Below, piece by piece: positions 7,446-14,872 of a stretch of 16,320 nt of DNA; position 1 is the stretch's first letter, and each line of letters opens with the position of its first letter. The notes under the pieces were generated by a model. That model searched no databases. It was given only the letters and a program-made list of their open reading frames with translations, and was not told where the DNA came from. The stretch covers positions 1 through 16,320 of the forward strand of contig USKC01000028.1 in NCBI GenBank assembly GCA_900555195.1, read 5' to 3'. Origin of the DNA: an uncultured Lachnospiraceae bacterium (lineage in GTDB: Bacteria > Bacillota > Clostridia > Lachnospirales > Lachnospiraceae). The translations under genes and the position numbers were made by a program.

Positions 7446-8984
7446 TCAGTCATGTTTCTTGTACTCTGTAGGATTCTCGCCCGTTTCTTTTTTAAACATG
7501 GCGGAAAAACCGGATAGATTCGTATAGCCGCACCTGGACGCGACCTCGCTGACGGAAAGCTCCCCTTTATTCAAAAGCTTCTTCGCCATGCTTACCTTTT
7601 CCGCTGTGATAAACCGATTCACCGACATTCCTGTTTCCTTCTTAAAAATCCTGTCCAGGTAATCCGGATTCAGATACATCTTATCGGCCACTTCTTTTCT
7701 GGAAATATCTTTTCCCACGGATGTCCGCACATACTGTTTTACCCGCTCCGTCACGCTCTCCGGCTCGCCCGCTTCCTTTAAGAGCGCAGCCGTGCCGGAC
7801 AACACCTTCCGGAGCCAATTCTCCATTTCAGACACCGTATGGACCGCCTCCAGGCGTTCATTCAGCATGTTTCCCTTGTACAGGAACTGATGCGCCTGTA
7901 TCCCGCAATCCTGCAGGGCCGCATACAGGACCTGTTCGATATCATGCTGGAACAGCTGCAGACAAGCCCTTGTCAGACTTCCGTTCCTCTTCCCCTCCTG
8001 CAGCCATTCCATACAGGAATGCAGTATCCCCCTCTCTTTGCCGCTTTCAATCAGACTGTCCCAGCCTTCCATGGACAAAGGAGGGATGGGCCGGCGTTTT
8101 TCCATCCGCTCCGCCAGTTCGATCCCTCTGATGCAGGACACGTTGTCCAGCATCAGATCCAACAGCCGCTCCACCTCTCCGCGCAGCTGATCCCAGCTGC
8201 ACGCCTTTCCGATATAAGCGGTATATTCCCTCTCCCAGGGCGCATGAAGCAGATACTCTCTCAGCTCCCCTCCCTCCGCCTCCCGAGCCTCGGTCAGCAA
8301 AACGCCCGTCTTCGGCGCAAGCAAGATCTCCCTCCCTCTTCTTCCTTCCCGCTCCAGCCAGTCCCTGAGCGCCCTTCGTTCAGAGCCGTCCTTCTCTCCT
8401 GCTTCCTGACCGCCATAAATACGATACAGCACCGGCACCATGTCCGGCTCCAGTTCGTCAAGAATATTTCTTTTTTCGGCCTCCTTCTTCCATTCCTCCG
8501 GCATTTCCCCAAGCTTCCCGAGGAAAAGATCCTCCCAGAATTTTTCCCTCCAATATTCCTGCTGCCGCATCCATATCTCGCCATATTTGCTGAATTCTTC
8601 CTTCCACAGCCTCCTTTGGATCTTCTCCTGGGCAGACCGGATCACCCGGATTAACGTATCCTCCGTAACAGGCTTCAGCAAATAATCCAAGCTTCCCAGT
8701 CTCACGGCGGTCTGGGCATAGGAAAACTGCGCATGGCACGTTAATATGACCGTTTCCGTCTCCGGCGCGTTATCCCTGCACCATTCCAGAAGCTCCAGGC
8801 CGCTCGACTGCGGCATTTCAATATCGCACAGGATAATATCCGGCCTGCGGCTTTGTATGATGCCCTTCGCCTGCTCCACATTGCCCGCTGTTTCAATATG
8901 ATCGATCCCGATCCTTTTCCAATCCGTAATCGTAATCAGCTCTTCCAGAATTAATCTTTCATCGTCAACCAGCAGCAGCCTCAT
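7446..8984 (-). CDS. AraC-family response regulator (YesN type)
   Basis: The N-terminal receiver domain (about 1-120) shows the acidic pair Asp7-Asp8, phospho-acceptor Asp54 (IILCDIEMP), Thr82 and Lys104 (LLKP). The C-terminal about 100 residues are an AraC-type double helix-turn-helix (EVADKMYLNPDYLDRIFKKE and VSEVASRCGYTNLSGFSAMF), the DNA-binding part. The long middle (about 130-400) is a typical variable YesN linker. At 512 residues it is normal for the class. I choose ATG 8984 (MRLLLVDDE) because AAAGGAGG is 7 bases before it; ATG 8990, two codons earlier, would leave only 1 base of spacing. The start lies inside the 3' end of the kinase gene (about 20-base overlap). It is likely phosphorylated by that kinase and activates the downstream sugar operon; the target is inferred from adjacency. 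Confidence 0.94.
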   Translation of the reverse strand: MRLLLVDDERLILEELITITDWKRIGIDHIETAGNVEQAKGIIQSRRPDIILCDIEMPQSSGLELLEWCRDNAPETETVILTCHAQFSYAQTAVRLGSLDYLLKPVTEDTLIRVIRSAQEKIQRRLWKEEFSKYGEIWMRQQEYWREKFWEDLFLGKLGEMPEEWKKEAEKRNILDELEPDMVPVLYRIYGGQEAGEKDGSERRALRDWLEREGRRGREILLAPKTGVLLTEAREAEGGELREYLLHAPWEREYTAYIGKACSWDQLRGEVERLLDLMLDNVSCIRGIELAERMEKRRPIPPLSMEGWDSLIESGKERGILHSCMEWLQEGKRNGSLTRACLQLFQHDIEQVLYAALQDCGIQAHQFLYKGNMLNERLEAVHTVSEMENWLRKVLSGTAALLKEAGEPESVTERVKQYVRTSVGKDISRKEVADKMYLNPDYLDRIFKKETGMSVNRFITAEKVSMAKKLLNKGELSVSEVASRCGYTNLSGFSAMFKKETGENPTEYKKHD

Positions 8985-10629
8985 CGCCATCCCTCCTTTG
9001 CGGAAGTCCTATCCTTACGCGCGCGCCGCCTTCCTCCCTGTTGTCAAATGAAACGGCCGCCTCTTTCCCATAATACAAATTCAGCCGGGAAACAATATTG
9101 CTGATCCCGATATGTTCCCGCCCCTCTCTATAGATCGTCTTCCCCTCCCGAAGCGCCTGAAGAATTTCCTCCGAAAAGCCTCTTCCATTGTCCTCAATCT
9201 GGATCCTAAGCCGATCCCCGCACAGGGCGGCATAGAGCCGGATATTCAGATCCTCCGAATAATCCGTGGAATATTTAATCGAATTTTCCACAAAGGTAAG
9301 CATGACCATGGACGGAACCGGAACCTCCTCCGCCTCCTTTTCCACCTCGTACTTAATATGAATATTCCCGTCATACCTGAATTTCTGCACCGCCGCATAG
9401 CTCAAAACCAGATTGACCTCGTCTCCCAGCCTCACAATATCCCTTTTCCCGGAAAAAATGTTCCTGAAATAATCCAGCAGATATGTGAGGATCTGATTCA
9501 TCTGCGCATGTTCTCTCCGCTTATTCAGCAAATACAGGGTATTTAAGGAATTCAGGAAAAAATGAGGATTTATCTGCAGCCTGGAGCACTGAAGATACAG
9601 CTCCTGCTCCGCGATTTTTTTCTCATAGATATCGATTTTCAGCTGCTCCATCTGATCCATCATACCGTTGAAAGTATCGCCGATCAGCTGGAATTCCGAC
9701 ATGTTTTGCATAGAAGGCATCCGGATATAAGTCGCTCCCTCCCCCACCTTGCGCATCGTGCCGACAATACTGCGGATCGGCCGTACCATAATACGGTGAA
9801 GATAACGGAAAAATACCGGCAGCAGAATAATCAGAAGCAGGATAATAAAAAAGCTCTGGTACAAAACGACCCGCAGCTCCTCATACAGCCTCTCCGACGG
9901 AACCCGGATCGCCACGTCAAAGTTCCCGTACTCCGACGGAACCCGGAGCAAAAGGTCGCTTCCATAATCGCGCCCCTCCCCCTCTTCTCCTGCCTCAAAA
10001 AACACTTCATAGTCGCTGAGGCTGAATTCCCCCAGTATCTCTAAAAGCTGCTTCACGCTGACACAGGCTCCGAAACAGGTATCCTGGAACCAAAGATAAC
10101 GGTAAAGATACCTCTCTCCATTGATATAACCGAGCTCCCACTGGCGGTTATATCTGCTTTTCCCCTCTTTTTCCTCGTTCAGCAGGGCGCGCAGCCCCTC
10201 CGCTATCTCTATGCTGCCCAGCGTCCTGGCCTGGGTGGCGGAAGGCACCAGCATCATATCCTCCTGCGTATAAATAAAAAAGTATTCCAGCGGCCTGTAC
10301 ATCAGGATATCCTGGGACAGGCTCCGGTACAGCGCCTCCTTCGCCAGGGCGTACTTGTCCTCCATTTTCTGCCTGTCCGAATAAGCGATCACATGAAAGT
10401 CCGTTTCCATGCTGCTTCCCGCCATGTATTCCGTGATCGCATACAGCTTCGTATCCAAATCCTTAGTATAATACTTCCCCATGGACAAATACGAATCCGA
10501 CGCCCTTTCCCTGATCGCCCACATGGCATACAAATTGCAGTAAAAAACCATCACCGCCATCATGCCGATGAAGACTGCAATGATCAAAAACATCTTTCCT
10601 ACAAAAGATTTGCTTATCTTGAATAGCAT
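8965..10629 (-). CDS. Sensor histidine kinase (YesM type)
   Basis: This 554-residue membrane kinase has a first transmembrane segment at about 13-33, an extracytoplasmic sensing region at about 35-255, a second transmembrane segment at about 257-276 and a HAMP linker at about 278-332. The His_kinase domain (PF06580) has the phospho-acceptor His356 in QINPHFFLNSLN; most YesM relatives read HFLYNTL here. The ATPase domain has Asn449 in the N box (FVENSIKYS), G1 DNGRGF (480-485) and GISN (508-511). It senses an extracellular ligand, probably the transported sugar or its bound form, and phosphorylates the response regulator encoded next. An AAAGGGGCGG ribosome site precedes ATG 10629. Only 50 bases separate the start from a terminator belonging to a tRNA-like relic, and no convincing promoter is visible between them. 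Confidence 0.93.
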   Translation of the reverse strand: MLFKISKSFVGKMFLIIAVFIGMMAVMVFYCNLYAMWAIRERASDSYLSMGKYYTKDLDTKLYAITEYMAGSSMETDFHVIAYSDRQKMEDKYALAKEALYRSLSQDILMYRPLEYFFIYTQEDMMLVPSATQARTLGSIEIAEGLRALLNEEKEGKSRYNRQWELGYINGERYLYRYLWFQDTCFGACVSVKQLLEILGEFSLSDYEVFFEAGEEGEGRDYGSDLLLRVPSEYGNFDVAIRVPSERLYEELRVVLYQSFFIILLLIILLPVFFRYLHRIMVRPIRSIVGTMRKVGEGATYIRMPSMQNMSEFQLIGDTFNGMMDQMEQLKIDIYEKKIAEQELYLQCSRLQINPHFFLNSLNTLYLLNKRREHAQMNQILTYLLDYFRNIFSGKRDIVRLGDEVNLVLSYAAVQKFRYDGNIHIKYEVEKEAEEVPVPSMVMLTFVENSIKYSTDYSEDLNIRLYAALCGDRLRIQIEDNGRGFSEEILQALREGKTIYREGREHIGISNIVSRLNLYYGKEAAVSFDNREEGGARVRIGLPQRRDGDEAAAG

Positions 10630-10678
10630 TCCAACCGCCCCTTTACAAGATTCACCATTTATTTACAGGCTATCAGAC

Positions 10679-10710
10679 AAAAACCCCTGGCAATTCTTCA
10701 CTGCCCGGGG
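10679..10710 (-). terminator. Terminator hairpin of the tRNA-Gln relic
   Basis: On the minus strand CCCCGGGCA pairs with TGCCAGGGG (9 positions, one mismatch) around a 9-base loop, followed by TTTTTGTC. It is clearly related to the terminator of the intact tRNA-Gln (10986-11018) and sits between the relic and the kinase gene, so any transcript from the relic promoter must pass it to reach the kinase. Confidence 0.72.
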
Positions 10711-10717
10711 CCAAGAA

Positions 10718-10813
10718 CAAAGCCGCAAGAATTCTGACTTTGAAGCGACGGTTCCAGAATCTGTACTGTCATGCTTCATTTTTCCTCTGCTTATACCGTT
10801 TGAGGGGTGGCAG
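10718..10813 (-). pseudogene. Degenerate tRNA-Gln copy (tRNA-like relic)
   Basis: Read against the intact tRNA-Gln at 11027-11098, this stretch keeps the D-loop string CAAACGGTA, an anticodon-arm-like ACAGATTCTGGAACCGT with CTG in register, and a T-arm-like segment CAAAGTCAGAATTCTTG followed by GCGGCTTTG. Over 36 aligned bases of the anticodon/variable/T-arm segment I count 25 identities. A 24-base insertion separates D-arm and anticodon arm, the T loop has lost TTCGAAT, and the acceptor strands no longer pair, so a working tRNA is very unlikely. The insertion region can instead form a nested hairpin (GAAGC/GCTTC, GAC/GTC, CAG/CTG). The copy retains a promoter at the matching distance and a terminator. 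It is either a decayed duplicate or a tRNA-derived RNA. Confidence 0.65.
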
Positions 10814-10850
10814 TGAAAGAAATTGACCTCTGGATTGACCGGACTTCTTT

Positions 10851-10879
10851 ATTATATCAAATCACCCGGTCTTTTGCCA
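10851..10879 (-). promoter_or_regulatory. Promoter of the tRNA-Gln relic
   Basis: A perfect TATAAT (10851-10856) lies 17 bases from TGGCAA (10874-10879). The intact tRNA-Gln uses TTGCAA, 17 bases, TATAAT. The distance from TATAAT to the CAAACGGTA motif is 48 bases here against 47 in the intact unit, so this is the homologous promoter. The -35 is part of a TTGCC/GGCAA inverted repeat (10874-10889). The rest of the gap up to the tRNA terminator (10890-10985) shows nothing I can name. Confidence 0.6.
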
Positions 10880-10985
10880 TGCTCGGCAAGTGATTCTTTC
10901 CGCTTTTGGTTACTGCTCATTACTTTTCGCGGTGCGCAGAGCCTTTCCTTTCCGCCATCCGGGGAACCCGTGTGCCATTTCTACA

Positions 10986-11018
10986 GAAAATACCCCGGCA
11001 GTTCCTCTCTGCCGGGGT
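10986..11018 (-). terminator. Terminator of tRNA-Gln
   Basis: On the minus strand ACCCCGGCAG pairs with CTGCCGGGGT (10 base pairs) around the loop AGAGGAA, followed by ATTTTCTG. It starts 9 bases after the tRNA 3' end. Confidence 0.88.
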
Positions 11019-11026
11019 TCATCGAG

Positions 11027-11098
11027 CAGGGCTACAAGGATTCGAACCTTGAAATGACGGAGTCAGAGTCCGTTGCCTTACCGTTTGGCGATAGCCCT
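11027..11098 (-). tRNA. tRNA-Gln (anticodon CTG)
   Basis: A 72-base cloverleaf is visible: acceptor AGGGCTA/TAGCCCT (7 perfect pairs), T8 C9, D-arm GCC-AAACGGTAA-GGC, anticodon arm ACGGA-CTCTGAC-TCCGT with anticodon CTG (plus positions 11064-11066), variable CATTT, and T-arm CAAGG-TTCGAAT-CCTTG. The discriminator is G and CCA is not encoded (CTC follows), so CCA must be added after transcription. It reads CAG codons. It is a single-gene unit with its own promoter and terminator, located behind glnN. Confidence 0.96.
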
Positions 11099-11134
11099 TC
11101 ATCTATATCGCGGTTTTGCCGCTTGCAAGAATAG

Positions 11135-11190
11135 ATTATATAGCATACCTGTAATATTTGCAAGCACTTTTTTCAAAAAAGCAAAAAAAA
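11135..11190 (-). promoter_or_regulatory. Promoter of tRNA-Gln with A/T-rich upstream tract
   Basis: TTGCAA (11158-11163), a 17-base spacer and a perfect TATAAT (11135-11140) precede the tRNA by 36 bases. Immediately upstream on the minus strand is an A/T tract (T8, GC, T6, G, A6; 11167-11190) containing the perfect inverted repeat CTTTTTT-G-AAAAAAG, well placed for an UP element. The T8 part also serves as the T-run of the structured element behind glnN. Confidence 0.85.
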
Positions 11191-11350
11191 TTGTCTGTTC
11201 CTAATCCCTGCATGTGGGAGAACCACTCGCATGGCGGCTAAACTCCACCCCTATGGGACGGCAAACAGCAGAGCCGCTGCAGCATCAGGGACGTGGGATG
11301 CACAGACAGGGCCGGCCCCCTGCTGTCCTTCAGAGAGCCGGCCTGCTGTC
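11183..11350 (-). ncRNA. Candidate structured RNA / complex terminator behind glnN
   Basis: Two long pairings are visible on the minus strand. Hairpin A: GACAG + GGCCGGC (11350-11337) pairs with GCCGGCC + CTGTC (11316-11305), 12 base pairs with a 2-base bulge. Helix B: TGTCTGT + ATCCC (11308-11295) pairs with GGGAT + ACAGACA (11208-11192), enclosing about 85 bases with smaller hairpins such as GTGG-TTCTC-CCAC, and is followed by eight T. A and B share bases 11305-11308, so their outer pairs compete. No protein frame is credible here. It may be only the glnN terminator, an independent RNA, or a switch; I recognise no known RNA family. Confidence 0.5.
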
Positions 11351-11395
11351 TTCCGCCCGGATTTGGTTCATCCGTTCTCATATTTTTACCGAGGA

Positions 11396-13507
11396 TTATA
11401 CCTCAAACATCAGATCCGCATAGGTCGGGAACGGCCAATCTTCCTTATCAACCAGGCCTTCCAGTTCATCTGCAGGCTTTCTGAGCGCATTCATGGCGGG
11501 CATCACAACATCCCGATAGAAAAATGCCTGTTCCTTCGCATTCGTCATAACCGAAGCTATGGCCTCTTCTTTTTTGAGTTCTTCCAGCGCACGTTTGGTT
11601 TCCGTCAGTTTCTCGTTCACCTGTTCCAGCAGTTCTTTCTGTGCCACCGGTTCCACGCCCACAGCCTGCACATCCAGAGCCGCCCGCGCAAGCTTCTGTG
11701 TATACCCCACTACCGCAGGGATGATCTGCTTGGAAGCCATGTCGATCATGGTCAGCGCTTCGATATTAATGCTCTTTGCATAGGTTTCATATACAATCTC
11801 TTCTCTGGATTCCAATTCAGCGCGGGTGAAGATGTGGAACTTTTCAAACAGCTTCACAGCCTTATCCGTGGTCAGCGCGCTGGCGGCTCCTATCATGGAA
11901 GGAATGTTCGGCAGCCCTCTGCGTTCCGCCTCTTTGGCCCATTCTTCGGAATAACCGTTTCCATTGAAGATAATGCGGCAGTGAGCCGTCATATACTCCT
12001 TAATCATGTCATGAACAGCCATATCAAAGTCTTCCGCCTTCTCCAATTCGTCTGCAGCCTCGCAGAAGGCTTCCGCCACGATGGCGTTCAGAATGGTATT
12101 CGGGCCAGCTACAGAATCCGCCGAGCCCACCATGCGGAACTCAAACTTATTCCCCGTAAAAGCGAACGGCGAGGTACGGTTTCGATCCGTAGCATCCTTC
12201 GGCAGATCCGGAAGCGTAGAAACGCCCGTCATCAGCTTGCCACCCAGGAGGCAGGACTTCGCTTCCCCGGTCTCGATCAGCTGTCTCACCACATCTTCCA
12301 GCTGGTCTCCCAAAAATACAGAGATAATGGCCGGCGGCGCCTCGTTTCCACCCAGACGGTGATCATTTCCCACATCCGCCGCACTCTGACGCAGCAGATC
12401 CGCATGGGTATCCACCGCCTTCAGAATACAGGCCAGCACCAGCAGGAACTGGATGTTCTCATTCGGCGTCTCACCCGGTTCCAGCAGGCTCATCCCGTCA
12501 TCCGTTGTGATCGACCAGTTGTTATGTTTACCTGAACCATTCACCCCGGCAAAAGGCTTTTCATTCAGAAGGCAACGCAGGCCGTGCCGTTCCGAAACCT
12601 TTTTCATGGTTTCCATGATGATCTGGTTATGGTCAACTGCAATGTTGGCCGTCTCATAGATGGGTGCCAGTTCATGCTGTGCCGGAGCTGCCTCATTGTG
12701 CTGTGTCTTGGCCGTCACGCCCAGTTTCCATAATTCAATATTCAGATCCTTCATAAACGCGCCGATCCGCTCACGGATCACGCCAAAATAATGATCCTCC
12801 ATCTCCTGTCCCTTAGGAGCAGGAGCACCGAACAGCGTGCGGCCCGCAAAGATCAGATCCTCTCTCTGAAGATATTTCTTGCGATCCACCAGAAAATATT
12901 CCTGCTCCGGCCCTACAGAAGCCGTCACCTTGGTCGCCCTTGTGTTCCCAAAAAGGCGCACGATGCGCAGTGACTGTTCGCTGATAGCCTCCATGGAACG
13001 CAGCAGCGGCGTCTTCTTATCCAACGCTTCTCCGGTATAGGAACAGAACGCCGTGGGAATGCACAGAATCACGCCCGTGGCATCTTCCTTCAGAAACGCC
13101 GGAGATGTGATATCCCAGGCCGTATATCCCCTTGCCTCAAAGGTGGCGCGCAGCCCGCCGGAAGGGAAAGAAGACGCGTCCGGCTCGCCTTTGATCAGTT
13201 CCTTACCCGAGAACTCCATCAGCATCTTGCCCGTCTCGTCCGGATGGCCGATGAAAGAATCATGCTTTTCGGCGGTGATTCCTGTAAGAGGCTGGAACCA
13301 ATGCGTATAATGCGTAGCGCCGTGCTCCACAGCCCAGTCCTTCATCGCCTTGGCGACGATATCCGCCGTTGCAAGGGAAAGTTCACCCCCCTGCTCCATG
13401 ACGCGCGTCACTTCCTTATAAACATTTTTGGGAAGCCGCTCCTTCATCTTGCCGAGGTTAAACACATTTTCACCGAAAATCGCTTCAATATTCAGTGTTT
13501 CGCTCAT
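11396..13507 (-). CDS. glnN: Glutamine synthetase type III
   Basis: This 703-residue enzyme makes glutamine from glutamate, ammonia and ATP in the cytoplasm. Its length (about 700-730 for GSIII, against about 450 for GSI) and motifs fit type III. These include THWFQPLTG (68-76), GPEQEYF (199-205; glutamate metal ligands), [12 protein letters not shown] (271-282), [16 protein letters not shown] (317-332), [14 protein letters not shown] and [14 protein letters not shown]. The N-terminal GSIII domain and the C-terminal helical extension are both present, so it looks intact and active. An AGGAGG lies 6 bases before ATG 13507. The 117-base gap upstream has a weak terminator and an extended -10-like TGATAAGAT but no good -35. 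A structured element and tRNA-Gln follow. Confidence 0.96.
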   Translation of the reverse strand: MSETLNIEAIFGENVFNLGKMKERLPKNVYKEVTRVMEQGGELSLATADIVAKAMKDWAVEHGATHYTHWFQPLTGITAEKHDSFIGHPDETGKMLMEFSGKELIKGEPDASSFPSGGLRATFEARGYTAWDITSPAFLKEDATGVILCIPTAFCSYTGEALDKKTPLLRSMEAISEQSLRIVRLFGNTRATKVTASVGPEQEYFLVDRKKYLQREDLIFAGRTLFGAPAPKGQEMEDHYFGVIRERIGAFMKDLNIELWKLGVTAKTQHNEAAPAQHELAPIYETANIAVDHNQIIMETMKKVSERHGLRCLLNEKPFAGVNGSGKHNNWSITTDDGMSLLEPGETPNENIQFLLVLACILKAVDTHADLLRQSAADVGNDHRLGGNEAPPAIISVFLGDQLEDVVRQLIETGEAKSCLLGGKLMTGVSTLPDLPKDATDRNRTSPFAFTGNKFEFRMVGSADSVAGPNTILNAIVAEAFCEAADELEKAEDFDMAVHDMIKEYMTAHCRIIFNGNGYSEEWAKEAERRGLPNIPSMIGAASALTTDKAVKLFEKFHIFTRAELESREEIVYETYAKSINIEALTMIDMASKQIIPAVVGYTQKLARAALDVQAVGVEPVAQKELLEQVNEKLTETKRALEELKKEEAIASVMTNAKEQAFFYRDVVMPAMNALRKPADELEGLVDKEDWPFPTYADLMFEV

Positions 13508-13567
13508 AATATCCTCCTGCTAATCATAACTTCCTTCATCTTATCACACCTTTTTCAAACCCGCATC

Positions 13568-13590
13568 AAAAAAATAAAGATTCCATCCTT
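13568..13590 (-). terminator. Weak terminator after trhP
   Basis: On the minus strand AAGGAT pairs with ATCTTT (6 pairs, one G-U) around GGA, followed by A and seven T. A CAGCC/GGCTG pairing lies just upstream (13596-13620). The stem is short, so some read-through into glnN is possible. Confidence 0.5.
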
Positions 13591-13624
13591 CACTTCAGCC
13601 GTTCGTACAGTCCCGGGCTGTTCC

Positions 13625-14872
13625 TTATTCATTTCCAGCCTTTACGCGGAGCAGGTCATAGGGCTCCGGCTGCACAGACAGCTTTAAGAAAAGCTGCTGC
13701 TTGGGATGGGGGGCGCTCTCCATCGGATTGCCCTGCGCATCCTGAATGCGCTCCACCTGCACCTGGATATTCCTTCCGTCCGGCTTCATGATCTCAATCC
13801 GGTCACCTGTACAGAATTTATTGCGCTGTTCAATCTGGGCCAGTCCATCTTCCGTCACGCTGCCGACGATGCCCAGATAAATATATTCCACCACATAGGT
13901 GCTGTTGTCATAGATCTGCGCCTCTTCAGAAGGCTTTCCGAAATAGAAGCCCGTGGTGAACTGTCTGTTGGTGCATTTAGCGATCTCTTCCTTATACCAG
14001 TCCATATTTTTCCGGTACTCTTCTTCCGAGCGGAAATAATCATCGATTGCCTTCCGGTACGTCCGGGCCACTGTCGCCACATAAAGGGCTGTTTTCATCC
14101 TTCCTTCTATCTTCAGGCTGTCAATTCCCGCTTCCACCAGTTCCGGAATATGCTCAATCATGCACAGATCCTTGGAATTGAACAGAAACGTTCCTCTTTC
14201 ATTCTCATAGACCGGAAAGTATTCTCCCGGCCTGCTCTCCTCCATTACCGCATACTTCCAACGGCATGGATGCGTGCAGGCGCCCTGGTTGGCATCCCTT
14301 CCGGTAAAATAATTGCTGAGCAGGCATCTGCCGGAATAGGAAATGCACATAGCTCCATGCACAAAGCTTTCGATTTCCATTTCATCAGGAATCCGCTCCC
14401 TGATCTGACGTATCTCCTCCAGGCTCAGTTCCCTGGCGCTGACCACACGCTTGGCCCCCTGTCTCCACCAGAAAAGATAGGTCCCATAATTTGTATTGTT
14501 CGCCTGCGTGGATATATGGATTTCAGCCTCAGGCCATACCTTCTTTGCCAGGTCAAACATCCCCGGGTCTGAAATGATGAGCGCATCCGGTCCCAGGCTC
14601 TTCAATTCTTCAAAGTATCGTCCGGCTTCGTCCAAATCCCGGTTATGGGCCAGGATGTTGGCGGTCACATACACTTTCACCCCGCGCGCATGGGCAAAAC
14701 GAATACCCTCTTCCATCTCTTCCGGCGCAAAATTTTTGGCTTTGGCACGCAGCCCAAAGGCTTCCCCGCCGATGTAAACTGCATCCGCCCCATACAGGAC
14801 AGCCGTTTTCAGAACTTCCAGATTGCTCGCCGGTATCAGAAGTTCCGGCTTTCTTCTATTGTCTCTCATCAC
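13625..14872 (-). CDS. trhP: U32-family tRNA hydroxylation protein TrhP
   Basis: The 415-residue protein carries the peptidase U32 signature (ESFVHGAMCISYSGRC, 168-183). Despite the historical protease label, U32 proteins of this type (YrrN/YrrO, YegQ) are needed for hydroxylation of wobble uridine (ho5U34) using prephenate-derived chemistry. Cys176, Cys183, Cys199 and Cys237 are spaced like the proposed iron-sulfur ligands of the family; Cys203 is an extra cysteine. Length resembles B. subtilis TrhP2 (YrrO). The product is the substrate of TrmR, encoded just upstream. The first codon can be GTG 14872 (GTGA overlap with the trmR stop) or ATG 14869 (TGATG overlap); either way the genes are translationally coupled. 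The only Shine-Dalgarno candidate, AAAGGAAA, is somewhat far away. Confidence 0.92.
   Translation of the reverse strand: MMRDNRRKPELLIPASNLEVLKTAVLYGADAVYIGGEAFGLRAKAKNFAPEEMEEGIRFAHARGVKVYVTANILAHNRDLDEAGRYFEELKSLGPDALIISDPGMFDLAKKVWPEAEIHISTQANNTNYGTYLFWWRQGAKRVVSARELSLEEIRQIRERIPDEMEIESFVHGAMCISYSGRCLLSNYFTGRDANQGACTHPCRWKYAVMEESRPGEYFPVYENERGTFLFNSKDLCMIEHIPELVEAGIDSLKIEGRMKTALYVATVARTYRKAIDDYFRSEEEYRKNMDWYKEEIAKCTNRQFTTGFYFGKPSEEAQIYDNSTYVVEYIYLGIVGSVTEDGLAQIEQRNKFCTGDRIEIMKPDGRNIQVQVERIQDAQGNPMESAPHPKQQLFLKLSVQPEPYDLLRVKAGNE

Noticed and set aside
7839..8654. Plus-strand open frame of 271 codons opposite the response regulator
   Set aside because: It is antisense to the variable middle region of the YesN-type regulator, has low-complexity composition and lacks any domain signature.
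10823..11134. Plus-strand open frame of 103 codons across the tRNA region
   Set aside because: It runs antisense through tRNA-Gln and its terminator, so it cannot be a conserved protein gene.
11183..11395. 6S RNA, SRP RNA, tmRNA or RNase P RNA
   Set aside because: Length and terminator suggested a housekeeping RNA, but the hallmark sequences of SRP RNA (GGAAGCAGC-type tetraloop region), tmRNA and RNase P are absent, and I cannot establish a 6S-like central bubble.
10630..11400. T-box riboswitch in front of the kinase or tRNA
   Set aside because: The tRNA-like element suggested this, but I find no T-box antiterminator core (AGGGTGGNACCGCG) and the element resembles a tRNA itself, not a tRNA receptor.
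11231..12535. Long plus-strand open frame (434 codons) opposite glnN
   Set aside because: It lies wholly antisense to the glnN coding region and its downstream element, its protein has no recognisable domain, and glnN is unmistakable on the other strand. It is an effect of codon bias.
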